A stretch of DNA of 64,000 nucleotides from Caldisericales bacterium (lineage in GTDB: Bacteria > Caldisericota > Caldisericia > JAAYUI01): positions 1-64,000 of the forward strand of contig JAAYUI010000007.1 in the NCBI GenBank assembly GCA_012517765.1. Reading direction: 5' to 3'. Numbering within the stretch: position 1 is the first letter of the stretch; each line of letters opens with the position of its first letter. A program made the translations under genes and the position numbers. Shown here piece after piece: positions 35,601 to 44,694 of this stretch. A model generated the notes under the pieces. It saw only the letters and a program-made list of their open reading frames with translations, ran no database searches and had not been told where the DNA came from.

Positions 35601-38600
35601 ATGAAAAGAATAGCCTGTTTGATTGCAATTATCACAACCATCACACCATACTTGCCAAAACCGGCACTGGCAGAGACCACCTTTATGGTCAGCTCGCCAA
35701 GGACCGACACCATAACTCAGTATCAAATCACTTTTACGCAAGACAGACCAATTAAAAAAGGTGATAAGATAAAAATCAGTTTTCAGGCCTCAGAGTCAGG
35801 AAAAATGTCTGATTATGAGGTACCAGAATGCACTTATGACCAGAATTCGAACAGGAGGTTCAACCCAGGGCCAGAATTTCTTGCACGCTGCAAGGACAAT
35901 CAAAGCGCACAAAAATTCGAGAAAATGTATCTGGCACAATATAAACCTGAAAATCCGACCCTGAACCAGCTCAAGGACTTTGCTGATTCTTTTATCCCAG
36001 GTTTTCTCCTGCCGCCACTCCCAAAAGACCCAAAACAGCTGGAGCAGGCTTTCGAAAATATCATTTCCAAAATCTATGTAATGGGCATGCCGTGCCAGCC
36101 AACACCTGATACACAACTTGTCAATGCGATCGCTGAACGTTCCGTGACTTTTTCATGTCCGGTTGGAATAGATGAAAACAGTGCCCAAAAAGGCATTTAT
36201 ATTGTAATCGGAGAGGCGTTCAGGCTAATGTGTCCGGCAACTGAAGGCGAATATGTTGTGGAAGTGGCCACGCCAGGCTTGACGCAAAAAGGGAAAATAT
36301 CAGTATTCAAACCTTCAGTTTCCGATGCCACATTCACAATTGAACCACCATATCCAGAAGAAGCTTCAACGTGGACATTTTCATTCAGGACCGGTGGCGG
36401 TGGAGCACTCTCGATAGGTTCTTCATATATTACATTAAGACTCCCAAAAGGCTTTGCAAAATTGCAGGAGGGGACAAACTGGAGCGTCGAACTCAATGGA
36501 ATTTATATTGTTTCCGGTCCCAACATGAGGATCGCGGAACACCAGGATTACGAGACCCTTACAATCATGGCACCGGCAAATATCAAGGAATCGTCCCCTG
36601 TAAAAATCAAATTAAGTGGCATCAACAATCCAAAGGTGATCGGGCCTGTCGAATGCAGTGTGTGGACATCCTCAGACAACACGCCTGTGGATTTTCCAAA
36701 ACAGGTAATAATCTTCACCCAGTCTGTTACTTCATATCCTCCTGATGCAAGTTTTACGGCAACTGCAACTGCCAGATTCATTTCAGAAGGATTTTTTGAG
36801 GGCGAAGAGGTCATGATTGTTCTCCCGCCCAGTTCATTATTCCTGCCAGGGGCCGAGTTGAAGATAAATGGAAACAGGTGTGGCAGGACAAGTTTTGGTG
36901 AAAAAACTGCCCAGCTCGTTTTGCCAGTTTCAATTGAAAAAGGGTCTTACACGAGAATCTCCTTTGGGCCAGTAAAGAACCCACCTGACACAGGAGAAAT
37001 GGTAAAATTGTCCATAGGACAAAAAACATTTGAACTACCATGGGCTGTAAACAAATATGAAGCCAAGCTGGCCATATCATGCGACCCAGAGATGGCAAAT
37101 GTTCCGTGTGCAATGAAATTCATAGTTGCTCCTCCAGAGAACCTTGCCCCCGAGGAGAGGCAAAACATAAGGATCGAGGGTCCATGGAACAGGGCAATGG
37201 TGCCCCCGGATGGTGAAATTCCAGTTTTTATCGGAGAAACCAAAAAGACAGCCATTTTCAAAGAAAACATGGTTTTTATCGCCCTGGAGAAACCTTCACA
37301 AAACAGGGAAATCATTACCATTACGCTCCCCAGGATGGCAGGTTTTGCCTCCCCAGACAAAACAGGGACATTCACAGTAACAATTGGACCGGAAAAAATT
37401 TCCTCGGAGCTTGTTCTGGCAAAAACGCCCCCGATGGTTTCCTACAAATTTCTCTCGACAGACGGGAAAGTGGTCAGGCCAAATGAAAAGGGATGGATAA
37501 CCCAGCCAGTAAAACTGATCCTCCTTACATCAACAGGAAAAGCTGACATAAGATTGAAGGGATTCCAGAAAGATGAAGTAACCTCAAAAGGGAATGACCT
37601 TTCAGTAGAAATAAATGAATCGCTGATCTCCAAGGGTGTATTTGCCTATGCAAAGGACGACAGAGGGGAATCCCAGGCTGTTCCAATTCCATTCTCCATA
37701 AGCGCCTCGCCACCAAAAATAAAAATCACAAGCCCGGAAAAAACTGCAAACCAGGCCTTCAAATTCTCGGTTGAAGCAAACATAGATTACATCAAAATTA
37801 CAAATGACGGTTACCTGGCGGTGTGGCCAAGAATAACTGTCGGCAATGTTGTCAACGAGATGAGGACCGCAATAACTGACAAGATTGAAGATGTAACCTT
37901 CACACTGAATTATGACCTCTCCCTTGCAATTGGTCAAAATCACATTGCAGTTTTGGCAGAAAACCAGGCCGGACAAAAAACAACCATTGATTCGAATGTT
38001 GAATACATTTACGAGCAGGTTGATTTCGATTTGCCAAATGACCAGTCAATCAACCTGAAACAAGGACAAAACACCATCAGGGCAAAAACAAACCCTGGTG
38101 CCTCAATAAAAATAGGGGGCAAAGAGTACAAGGCAGATTCCAAGGGCAATCTTTCAGTGGCAATTGATATTATTGCAGGATACAACATTATACCTGTAAC
38201 TGTCACCACAGAGCTTGGTGCAAGTCAGTCATACCAGATTATCCTTACTGGCGAGAGAGTAGTCACAATGGTTATGAATGTTCCATCAATGGTCATGGAT
38301 GGTAAAGCCATCGCCCTGAAAGTTGCCCCCACAAACAACTTCAAAAACGAAAAAACAGTCCCGTCATTTTATAACGGCATAACATTCATCCCGCTGAGGG
38401 ATATCGCCAACGCCATGTTTGCAGATGTAACATTTGACGACAAGACAAAACAGGTCACCCTGACGCAGAAAAGACCTGGCGGGAACAGGATAATCAAGGT
38501 AAGACTTGGAAGTCCTATAGCAATTGTCGATGGAAAAGAGACTCCATTAATGAAAGAATTGTTAATAGCGCCTGTCGTCATAAAAGGTACTTCAATGGTA

Positions 38601-38729
38601 CCATTGCGCTTCATATCTGAATCCATGGGTGCAAAAGTTGGATTTGAAGCACCAACCAAAAAGATAACAATAACATGGCCGGACCTCACAAAGCTTCCGG
38701 AAAACGAATCTGTAATCAAGATCAAATGA
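35601..38729 (+). CDS. Large exported Ig-like/stalk-domain protein
   Basis: This 1042-residue protein starts at ATG 35601 (SD GGAGGT), with a signal peptide cleaved near ALA (24). The middle is a series of beta-sandwich domains of about 90-120 residues that I cannot assign to a named family. Around 790-880 an Ig/bacterial-Big-like segment (QGQNTIRAKTNPGASIKIGG) resembles one in the 59499 protein. The last 150 residues form a copper-amine-oxidase N-type stalk domain (ITFIPLRDIANAM and SMVPLRFISESMG). It is probably a cell-surface structural protein. The six cysteines in the N-terminal third are unusual for this group. Confidence 0.82.
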   Translation: MKRIACLIAIITTITPYLPKPALAETTFMVSSPRTDTITQYQITFTQDRPIKKGDKIKISFQASESGKMSDYEVPECTYDQNSNRRFNPGPEFLARCKDNQSAQKFEKMYLAQYKPENPTLNQLKDFADSFIPGFLLPPLPKDPKQLEQAFENIISKIYVMGMPCQPTPDTQLVNAIAERSVTFSCPVGIDENSAQKGIYIVIGEAFRLMCPATEGEYVVEVATPGLTQKGKISVFKPSVSDATFTIEPPYPEEASTWTFSFRTGGGGALSIGSSYITLRLPKGFAKLQEGTNWSVELNGIYIVSGPNMRIAEHQDYETLTIMAPANIKESSPVKIKLSGINNPKVIGPVECSVWTSSDNTPVDFPKQVIIFTQSVTSYPPDASFTATATARFISEGFFEGEEVMIVLPPSSLFLPGAELKINGNRCGRTSFGEKTAQLVLPVSIEKGSYTRISFGPVKNPPDTGEMVKLSIGQKTFELPWAVNKYEAKLAISCDPEMANVPCAMKFIVAPPENLAPEERQNIRIEGPWNRAMVPPDGEIPVFIGETKKTAIFKENMVFIALEKPSQNREIITITLPRMAGFASPDKTGTFTVTIGPEKISSELVLAKTPPMVSYKFLSTDGKVVRPNEKGWITQPVKLILLTSTGKADIRLKGFQKDEVTSKGNDLSVEINESLISKGVFAYAKDDRGESQAVPIPFSISASPPKIKITSPEKTANQAFKFSVEANIDYIKITNDGYLAVWPRITVGNVVNEMRTAITDKIEDVTFTLNYDLSLAIGQNHIAVLAENQAGQKTTIDSNVEYIYEQVDFDLPNDQSINLKQGQNTIRAKTNPGASIKIGGKEYKADSKGNLSVAIDIIAGYNIIPVTVTTELGASQSYQIILTGERVVTMVMNVPSMVMDGKAIALKVAPTNNFKNEKTVPSFYNGITFIPLRDIANAMFADVTFDDKTKQVTLTQKRPGGNRIIKVRLGSPIAIVDGKETPLMKELLIAPVVIKGTSMVPLRFISESMGAKVGFEAPTKKITITWPDLTKLPENESVIKIK

Positions 38730-38750
38730 GCGGCTTTATTTACAAAATCA

Positions 38751-40316
38751 TTGGGTTCTCCTAATATCTCACTCGTGGAACAAGATTTTGAACTCGAGTA
38801 TTTTTTGAGCATCCTTCCAGATTCGGTCAAAGAATCCCTGCTCCGACTTGAAAGGTTCGACGACCTCTATGAGGTCGTCCTGGACCTCGGTCGTCCTCCT
38901 GAAGCAAGATTCAAGGATTCAACATACCAATTGTCCGAAACACCGGTAAGTTTCTTTGATCTTGAATTCGTAATCAGCAGGACAGGGTCGTTTGACAGGG
39001 ACAACAGGGCCGGCATCGAGAGAACTCTCCACAGAATCTCTGCCATAATGAACCGAAGAGGGCGCATTGTTGGACTGACATGCAGATACGGCCGTTCAAT
39101 CCAGGGCGTAATTGATACCGTCAAAGACTATTTCAGCTCTGGAAAGTCCATCCTACTTCTTGGGAAACCGGGTGTAGGCAAAACAACCCTCCTCAGGGAG
39201 GCCGCAAGAATAATGTCGGTAGAGATGAAGAAGAGAGTCATCGTCGTTGATACATCAAACGAGATCGCAGGAGACGGTGACATTCCGCACGTCGGAATTG
39301 GCAATGCCAGAAGAATGCAGGTTCCAACTGGAGTTGAGCAACATACGATTATGATTCAGGCGGTAGAAAACCACATGCCAGAAGTCATCATCATCGATGA
39401 GATAGGTACGGAGGAAGAAGCAGCAGCCTGCAGGACAATCGCTGAAAGGGGTGTCCAGCTCGTCGGAACGGCCCACGGAAATAGCTTGCCAAACCTCCTC
39501 ATAAACCCGACTCTATCTGACCTACTCGGAGGCGTCAATTCGGTCATTCTTTCCGATGAGGAAGCTTTTAGGAGAGGAACACAAAAAACAGTCCTGGAGC
39601 GTACTTCACCACCCACTTTCCAGATCCTCATCGAGATCAGGGACAGAGGAAGTTTCGCCATATACAAAGATATTTCCAAAACAGTCGACAAGTACTTAAG
39701 GGAGCACAAGCTCTTCCCGGAAACAAGGGTAAGGGACACTGACGGTAACATTATCAAAACCGAGGAGCAGCTCCAGGAAAACGAGAAAAAAACGGAACCT
39801 CTAGAGGAGTTCTTCAAAATCCAGGGAGAGCCCTACGAAAAGATAGAAGATTCGGCAGTTGTAAGTATTTATCCATTTGGTGTTTCCAGGGACTACCTTG
39901 AAAGGGCAGCCAAATCGCTACACGTAAGAGTTAACATCTCAAGAAGACTGTCTGAATCGGACATCGTCCTTACAACGCATTCTTACGAAAACAAAAAACC
40001 ACAGACAATCCTTGAGGCCAAATCGCTTGAAATACCCATTTACACGATCCCACAAAATTCCCTCTCGCAGATCAAGAGGTTCCTGAGGAACATAAAAGAT
40101 TCGCACCCTGAAGAATCGGTGGACCAGTCAACACTGGAAGAGGCTGTCGAAACCGTGCTCCGCGAAAACCAGTCGATCAAATTGCCACCGGCACCTTCCA
40201 GGGTAAGAAAATACCAGCACAAGTTTGCTGAAAGGTTTGGGCTTCCTTCATCCTCGATTGGCGAAGAACCAGACAGGAGCGTTGTGATACACCCACCCCA
40301 ATTCAAGGAGGATTAA
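38751..40316 (+). CDS. Ycf45/SpoIIIAA-like AAA ATPase with C-terminal R3H domain
   Basis: This 521-residue protein has an N-terminal region (15-120) like the SpoIIIAA/Ycf45 group. An AAA-type P-loop ATPase core follows, with Walker A Gly138-Thr145 (GKPGVGKT) and Walker B VIIIDEIG. A variable middle (320-450) leads to an R3H nucleic-acid-binding domain (about 455-515; RVRKYQHKFAERF, then DRSVVIHP). R3H binds single-stranded nucleic acid; the cellular role is unknown. The start is unclear: TTG 38751 or GTG 38775, both without SD. A 12-codon frame overlapping the previous stop (ATGA at 38726) could couple translation. Confidence 0.87.
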   Translation: MGSPNISLVEQDFELEYFLSILPDSVKESLLRLERFDDLYEVVLDLGRPPEARFKDSTYQLSETPVSFFDLEFVISRTGSFDRDNRAGIERTLHRISAIMNRRGRIVGLTCRYGRSIQGVIDTVKDYFSSGKSILLLGKPGVGKTTLLREAARIMSVEMKKRVIVVDTSNEIAGDGDIPHVGIGNARRMQVPTGVEQHTIMIQAVENHMPEVIIIDEIGTEEEAAACRTIAERGVQLVGTAHGNSLPNLLINPTLSDLLGGVNSVILSDEEAFRRGTQKTVLERTSPPTFQILIEIRDRGSFAIYKDISKTVDKYLREHKLFPETRVRDTDGNIIKTEEQLQENEKKTEPLEEFFKIQGEPYEKIEDSAVVSIYPFGVSRDYLERAAKSLHVRVNISRRLSESDIVLTTHSYENKKPQTILEAKSLEIPIYTIPQNSLSQIKRFLRNIKDSHPEESVDQSTLEEAVETVLRENQSIKLPPAPSRVRKYQHKFAERFGLPSSSIGEEPDRSVVIHPPQFKED

Positions 40317-40319
40317 CAA

Positions 40320-42023
40320 ATGAAGCTTTCCACTTACATGGCACCCACGCTCAGAGAAGTGCCTTCAGAGGCAGAGGCAAGAAGCCACCAACTCATGTTG
40401 AGGGCAGGATATATAAGAAAGCTTGCCGCAGGCGTCTATACCTTGCTTCCACTTGGCAAAAGGGTCCTTGAAAAAATATCGGCAATAGTCAGGGAAGAGA
40501 TGGACAATATAGGATGCCAGGAGATGCTCATGCCAGCGATACTCCCAGCAGAACTCTGGCAGGAAACTGGCAGGTGGGATCTGTATGGCGGAGAGATGTT
40601 CAGGCTCAAGGACCGCAAGGGCAGGGACTTCTGTCTCGGGCCAACCCATGAGGAGATTGTTACAAACCACGTCAGGGACGAAGTAAAATCATATAGGCAA
40701 CTACCCATGATGCTCTACCAGATTCAGACAAAGTACAGAGACGAGATAAGGCCAAGGTTTGGCGTCATACGCTCGAGAGAGTTCCTCATGAAAGACATGT
40801 ACTCTTTTGATTCAACCGTTGAGAACTTTGAAATCAGCTACAAGAAAGCGTTTAATGCTTATTGCAAGATACTCGAAAGGTGCGGTGTGACTTATGTTCC
40901 AGTAGAGGCAGACACCGGTGCAATAGGTGGCTCAAGCTCACACGAATTCGTCGTGCAAGCAGACAATGGCGAATGCAAATATACGCTCTGCCCGGCTTGC
41001 GGCTACGCCGCAAACGTTGAGGCTGCAAGAGCCGGTAGAAGAAAAGATCTTCCTCAGGAAAGCGACGAGGAGATGAAGCTCATCGACACGCCAAACGCAA
41101 AAACTATTGAAGAAGTGGCAAAATTCCTCGGCAAGGAACCGTCAAGACTTGTCAAGTCAATGATATATAAAGCCGATGACAGGTTCGTCATGGTTTGCGT
41201 CAGGGGTGATGACGAGATTTGCGAACCAAAACTCAAAAAGGCCATTGGCGCAAAAGATGTCGAGCTGGCTTCCCAGGAAGAAACCGAAAGAATAACAGGC
41301 ACAATTGTTGGTTTTGCTGGACCTGTCGGTTTCAAGGGCACTATCGTCGCAGACCTGGAGCTCCTGGATTCAAAAGGAACGGTTTGTGGCGGACTTTCAA
41401 AAGACAAGCACTATGTTGGTGTTTCACATGGAAGAGACTGGAAGCATATGGCCTACGCAGACATAAGGGAAACAAAAGATGGTGACCCGTGTCCAAAATG
41501 CGGAATCACAATGAGAATTTCAACAGGTCTAGAGGTTGGACACACATTCAACCTTGGCACCAAATATTCAAAGGCCATGAACGCAAATTTTCTTGATGAA
41601 GACGGAACACTCAAACCATTCATCATGGGCTGTTATGGCATGGGCATCTCAAGGATGGTTGCATCAATAATAGAACAGCATAACGATGAAGATGGCATAA
41701 TCTGGCCAGTTTCCGTGGCACCATTCCATGTTGCACTCGTGCCTGTAAATGTAAAAGACGAGCAAGTAATGGCCATTGCGGACAAACTCTATGATGAACT
41801 CAAAAAAGAGGGTGTACAGGTGATAATGGACGACAGGGACGCCCAGGCAGGCGTCAAATTCAAGGATGCCGATCTTATGGGATTCCCGCTGAGGATAACC
41901 ATAGGCAAGAAAGCAAAAGACGGCATTGTAGAAATAAGGGACAGGAGAACAAGGCAGAGCATCGATAAGCCAGCCCAAGAAGTGGTGGTTTATGTAAAAG
42001 AGTTTCTGAGGGACAACAAATAA
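40320..42023 (+). CDS. proS: Prolyl-tRNA synthetase (bacterial type with INS domain)
   Basis: ProRS charges tRNA-Pro. This 567-residue class II enzyme has motif 1 near residues 50-70, motif 2 RPRFGVIRSREFLMKDMYSF, an editing INS domain (about 220-390) and motif 3 GCYGMGISRMVASIIEQH. The C-terminal anticodon domain begins near residue 470. The length matches bacterial ProRS. The SD (AAGGAGG) overlaps the 3' end of the R3H gene. Confidence 0.97.
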   Translation: MKLSTYMAPTLREVPSEAEARSHQLMLRAGYIRKLAAGVYTLLPLGKRVLEKISAIVREEMDNIGCQEMLMPAILPAELWQETGRWDLYGGEMFRLKDRKGRDFCLGPTHEEIVTNHVRDEVKSYRQLPMMLYQIQTKYRDEIRPRFGVIRSREFLMKDMYSFDSTVENFEISYKKAFNAYCKILERCGVTYVPVEADTGAIGGSSSHEFVVQADNGECKYTLCPACGYAANVEAARAGRRKDLPQESDEEMKLIDTPNAKTIEEVAKFLGKEPSRLVKSMIYKADDRFVMVCVRGDDEICEPKLKKAIGAKDVELASQEETERITGTIVGFAGPVGFKGTIVADLELLDSKGTVCGGLSKDKHYVGVSHGRDWKHMAYADIRETKDGDPCPKCGITMRISTGLEVGHTFNLGTKYSKAMNANFLDEDGTLKPFIMGCYGMGISRMVASIIEQHNDEDGIIWPVSVAPFHVALVPVNVKDEQVMAIADKLYDELKKEGVQVIMDDRDAQAGVKFKDADLMGFPLRITIGKKAKDGIVEIRDRRTRQSIDKPAQEVVVYVKEFLRDNK

Positions 42024-42036
42024 AGGGAGGGAACAC

Positions 42037-42780
42037 ATGAAGGTTGCAGCGATCATCCCCGCTTACAACGAGGAGAAGGGTATTGCGGATGTCCTGAAAG
42101 CGGTAACAGGGGCAAGCTTGCCAAATGAAGTGATCGTTGTTTCAGATGGCTCCACCGACAAAACGGTCGAGGTTGCCAAAACTTTCCCAGTTAATGTCAT
42201 AGAACAGGTCCCGAACCAGGGCAAGGCTGCAGCCATGCTGAAGGGTGTTGAAAATACGGATGCAGAAATCCTTGTTTTTGTCGATGCTGACCTGGTTGGA
42301 CTGACCCCAGAGCTCGTTGATTCGCTCATAAGACCAATTATAGAGGACAAGGCCGAGGTCACGATGGGTCTTTTCCAGGATGGGAAATTTTCCACAGATC
42401 TGGCCCAGATGATCTTTCCTTTCCTCACAGGTCAAAGGGCAATGAAGCGCTCCGTGTGGGAGGGCGCCAGAGTAAAAAAGAACAGCCAGTACGGCGTTGA
42501 GGTATACCTAACCAAATATATGGCAAAACAAAACCTAAGGGCAGAAAATATCTTACTCAAGGGCTGCACGCAACTGTTCAAGGAACAAAAGGGACAAGCT
42601 TTCGAGGGTTTTGGAAGAAGATTGAAGATGACATTTGATATAGTCAAAGCGCTCTTTGCATCAACAGAAGAACCCGGAAAAACAAGAAAGCACAAGAAGC
42701 ATATAACTGGCAAGCTAAAACCTGCTAGAGTTTCCAGAATAAAAAAACACAGTACCCGAACCATTGGAGGAGCGAAATGA
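42037..42780 (+). CDS. GT2-family glycosyltransferase
   Basis: This 247-residue protein opens with the GT2 core AAIIPAYNEEKGIADVLKAV, a nucleotide-binding SDGSTD and the metal-binding DXD-type FVDADL (residues 83-88). It has no transmembrane segment. The C-terminal 35 residues are strongly basic (KTRKHKKHITGKLKPARVSR), which could favour membrane or nucleic-acid contact. Donor and acceptor are unknown. The SD is AGGGAGG. The stop overlaps the lpdA start by four bases. Confidence 0.87.
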   Translation: MKVAAIIPAYNEEKGIADVLKAVTGASLPNEVIVVSDGSTDKTVEVAKTFPVNVIEQVPNQGKAAAMLKGVENTDAEILVFVDADLVGLTPELVDSLIRPIIEDKAEVTMGLFQDGKFSTDLAQMIFPFLTGQRAMKRSVWEGARVKKNSQYGVEVYLTKYMAKQNLRAENILLKGCTQLFKEQKGQAFEGFGRRLKMTFDIVKALFASTEEPGKTRKHKKHITGKLKPARVSRIKKHSTRTIGGAK

Positions 42781-44141
42781 AGATTGGAATCATTGGTGCA
42801 GGCTCTGCCGGTTATGTGGCGGCCCTGAGGGCGGCCCAGCTTGGCGGCGAAGTCTATTTATTTGAAAAGGGTGAAATTGGCGGAACATGTTTGAATGTCG
42901 GTTGTATCCCCACAAAAGCTCTGATAGCTGGCGTCCATCACGCAAGACAGGCTCGTGAATCTGCAACTCTTGGAGTTTTGGCGTCCGATGTAAGGATCGA
43001 CCTGAACAAATTACAGGACCACAAGGAGTCCGTGGTCACTGCAAACGTCAGAGGCATCGAATATCTCCTGCAAAAAAGAGGAGTAAGACTCAACAGGCTT
43101 GATGCACAGATCGTCTCACCCAAAGAAATTGTTGCACAGGGTGAGAAATTTGAGATAGACAAACTGATAATTGCCACAGGCTCCAAACCGGCCTGCATAC
43201 CATGCGCCAAAATTGATGGCAAATACATCATGTCCTCGGACCATATCCTTTCGCTCAGGGAAGTCCCAAAAACCCTGCTTGTGGTTGGCGGAGGAGTAAT
43301 CGGCCTCGAATTTGCCGGAATAATGGCAGGACTTGGATGCCAGGTTACCGTTGTTGAAATGCTTGAAAGACTTATTCCAGTTGACGATGAAGAATGCTCC
43401 AGGGCGGCCCAGAAATTTGCCCAGATCAACAATATAGAAATCATGACCGGTGCGGCCGTGACACAACTCTTCCCGGACGGTGATGCCGTCCAGGCCGAAA
43501 TTGACACAGGCAAGGAAAAGATCATCAGGAGGTTCCAGAGGTGCCTGATGGCCGTTGGCAGACAGCCAAACCTCGATGAGCAATCGCTCAAAAAGATTGG
43601 TGTTGACTATGACAGAAAAGGCATAAAAACAGACAGCTTCATGCAAACAAACGTCAAGGACGTTTATGCAATCGGTGATTGTTGCGGTGGTTACATGCTT
43701 GCACATGTTGCCTATGCCCAAGGCAAGATTGCTGTCGCACATGCACTTGGCCATGATACACCCCCCATGCGCTACGACAATATCCCGAGGGTCACTTTTG
43801 TGCATCCAGAAATTGCTGCATGCGGTCTCACCTCAAAACAGCTTGAAGAAAAAGGCATGGCCATAAAATGGTCAAAGTTCTCCTACATGGCTTCTGGCAG
43901 GGCAAGAGCCCAGGGTATAAAAGATGGCTTCTTCAAGATAGGCGTTGACCAGGAAGGTATCATAAGATCGGCAATAATCGTAGGAGAGAACGCTGGGGAG
44001 ATGATCTCCTTCTATTCCCAGACAATAACAATGCAAACCCCAATAGAACTTCTCGAACAGACAATCATAGCCCACCCGACACTGTCCGAAATGGCAATCG
44101 AAGTAGTGGAGACGGCAGCAGGACATCCACTGCACGCATAG
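42777..44141 (+). CDS. lpdA: Dihydrolipoamide dehydrogenase
   Basis: This FAD-dependent enzyme reoxidises lipoyl groups of 2-oxoacid or glycine-cleavage complexes. The 454-residue protein has the FAD motif GIIGAGSAGYVAALRA, the redox disulfide GGTCLNVGCIPTKAL (Cys38, Cys43), the NAD-binding GGGVIGLEFAGIMAG, the second FAD motif YAIGDC and the catalytic C-terminal AHPTLSE. No partner E1/E2 or lipoate-attachment gene is adjacent. It overlaps the GT2 gene by four bases and is closed by a terminator. Confidence 0.94.
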   Translation: MKIGIIGAGSAGYVAALRAAQLGGEVYLFEKGEIGGTCLNVGCIPTKALIAGVHHARQARESATLGVLASDVRIDLNKLQDHKESVVTANVRGIEYLLQKRGVRLNRLDAQIVSPKEIVAQGEKFEIDKLIIATGSKPACIPCAKIDGKYIMSSDHILSLREVPKTLLVVGGGVIGLEFAGIMAGLGCQVTVVEMLERLIPVDDEECSRAAQKFAQINNIEIMTGAAVTQLFPDGDAVQAEIDTGKEKIIRRFQRCLMAVGRQPNLDEQSLKKIGVDYDRKGIKTDSFMQTNVKDVYAIGDCCGGYMLAHVAYAQGKIAVAHALGHDTPPMRYDNIPRVTFVHPEIAACGLTSKQLEEKGMAIKWSKFSYMASGRARAQGIKDGFFKIGVDQEGIIRSAIIVGENAGEMISFYSQTITMQTPIELLEQTIIAHPTLSEMAIEVVETAAGHPLHA

Positions 44142-44150
44142 ATCGCTAAC

Positions 44151-44181
44151 AAAAAAAGGGAGGTTTTACCTCCCTTTTTTT
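44151..44181 (+). terminator. Rho-independent terminator after lpdA
   Basis: AAAAAAAGGGAGGT and ACCTCCCTTTTTTT pair across TTT. The stem plus T7 run is a standard intrinsic terminator, with matching A-tract on the 5' side so it could also act on the other strand. Confidence 0.92.
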
Positions 44182-44195
44182 GTTTGGAGGAATAT

Positions 44196-44660
44196 ATTCT
44201 GCACCGGTTATATCAAAAGATACTAAAAATAAGCCCCACAAAAGCAGTTATTTTATATATCTTTCTTGATATCATCTGCACCGGACTGGGCATGGGGGTG
44301 CCTTTTTTGAACATTCTGTTGGGTTTCCCAACCGGATGGTTCCTGACATCAAGGGCCATTGAAAAAACTGAGGACCCGTTCGAATCGGCAAGAGATTCTT
44401 TGAAGAAAGGCCTCCTGACTTCACTTTTCACAATGGTGCAGATGATTTTCATCTGGTGGCCGTTTTTTCTGAAGTTTTTTGAAAAAGGGTTTGATTTCAA
44501 AAATACAGGTATTCCATATATCCTCTACACCCCTAAAGCCAGCCTCACTGGCTGGTTGGTTTTGATGGTCATCATCTCTCCATTTCTGAAGATGCTCATG
44601 ACAGTATTCGGTTCAATGCTGGTCCTTGCAAAAATAAAAAACAGCCCAAAAATCAATTGA
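44196..44660 (+). CDS. Small membrane protein of unknown family
   Basis: This protein of about 155 residues has four predicted helices (about 17-33, 35-52, 83-100 and 125-150). No family is recognised. The frame is open from TTG 44184, but the SD GGAGGA (44186-44191) lies after that codon, so the start must be downstream. The codons at useful distance are ATT 44196 (4 bases) and CTG 44199 (7 bases); no ATG is near. This is a second candidate non-AUG start in the window. A weak stem (AAAACAGC/GCTGTTTT, 44638-44668) spans the stop and may act as terminator. Confidence 0.65.
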   Translation: MLHRLYQKILKISPTKAVILYIFLDIICTGLGMGVPFLNILLGFPTGWFLTSRAIEKTEDPFESARDSLKKGLLTSLFTMVQMIFIWWPFFLKFFEKGFDFKNTGIPYILYTPKASLTGWLVLMVIISPFLKMLMTVFGSMLVLAKIKNSPKIN

Positions 44661-44694
44661 GCTGTTTTATTGTCTAAAAGAGTCATGAACAGGG

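Noticed and set aside
42938-43805. Overlapping minus-strand frames of 217 and 229 codons inside lpdA
   Set aside because: lpdA is unmistakable on the plus strand, and these frames have low-complexity, domain-free products.
29649-44141. Horizontal transfer or mobile-element boundaries
   Set aside because: I saw no transposase, integrase, direct-repeat ends or clear composition shift.
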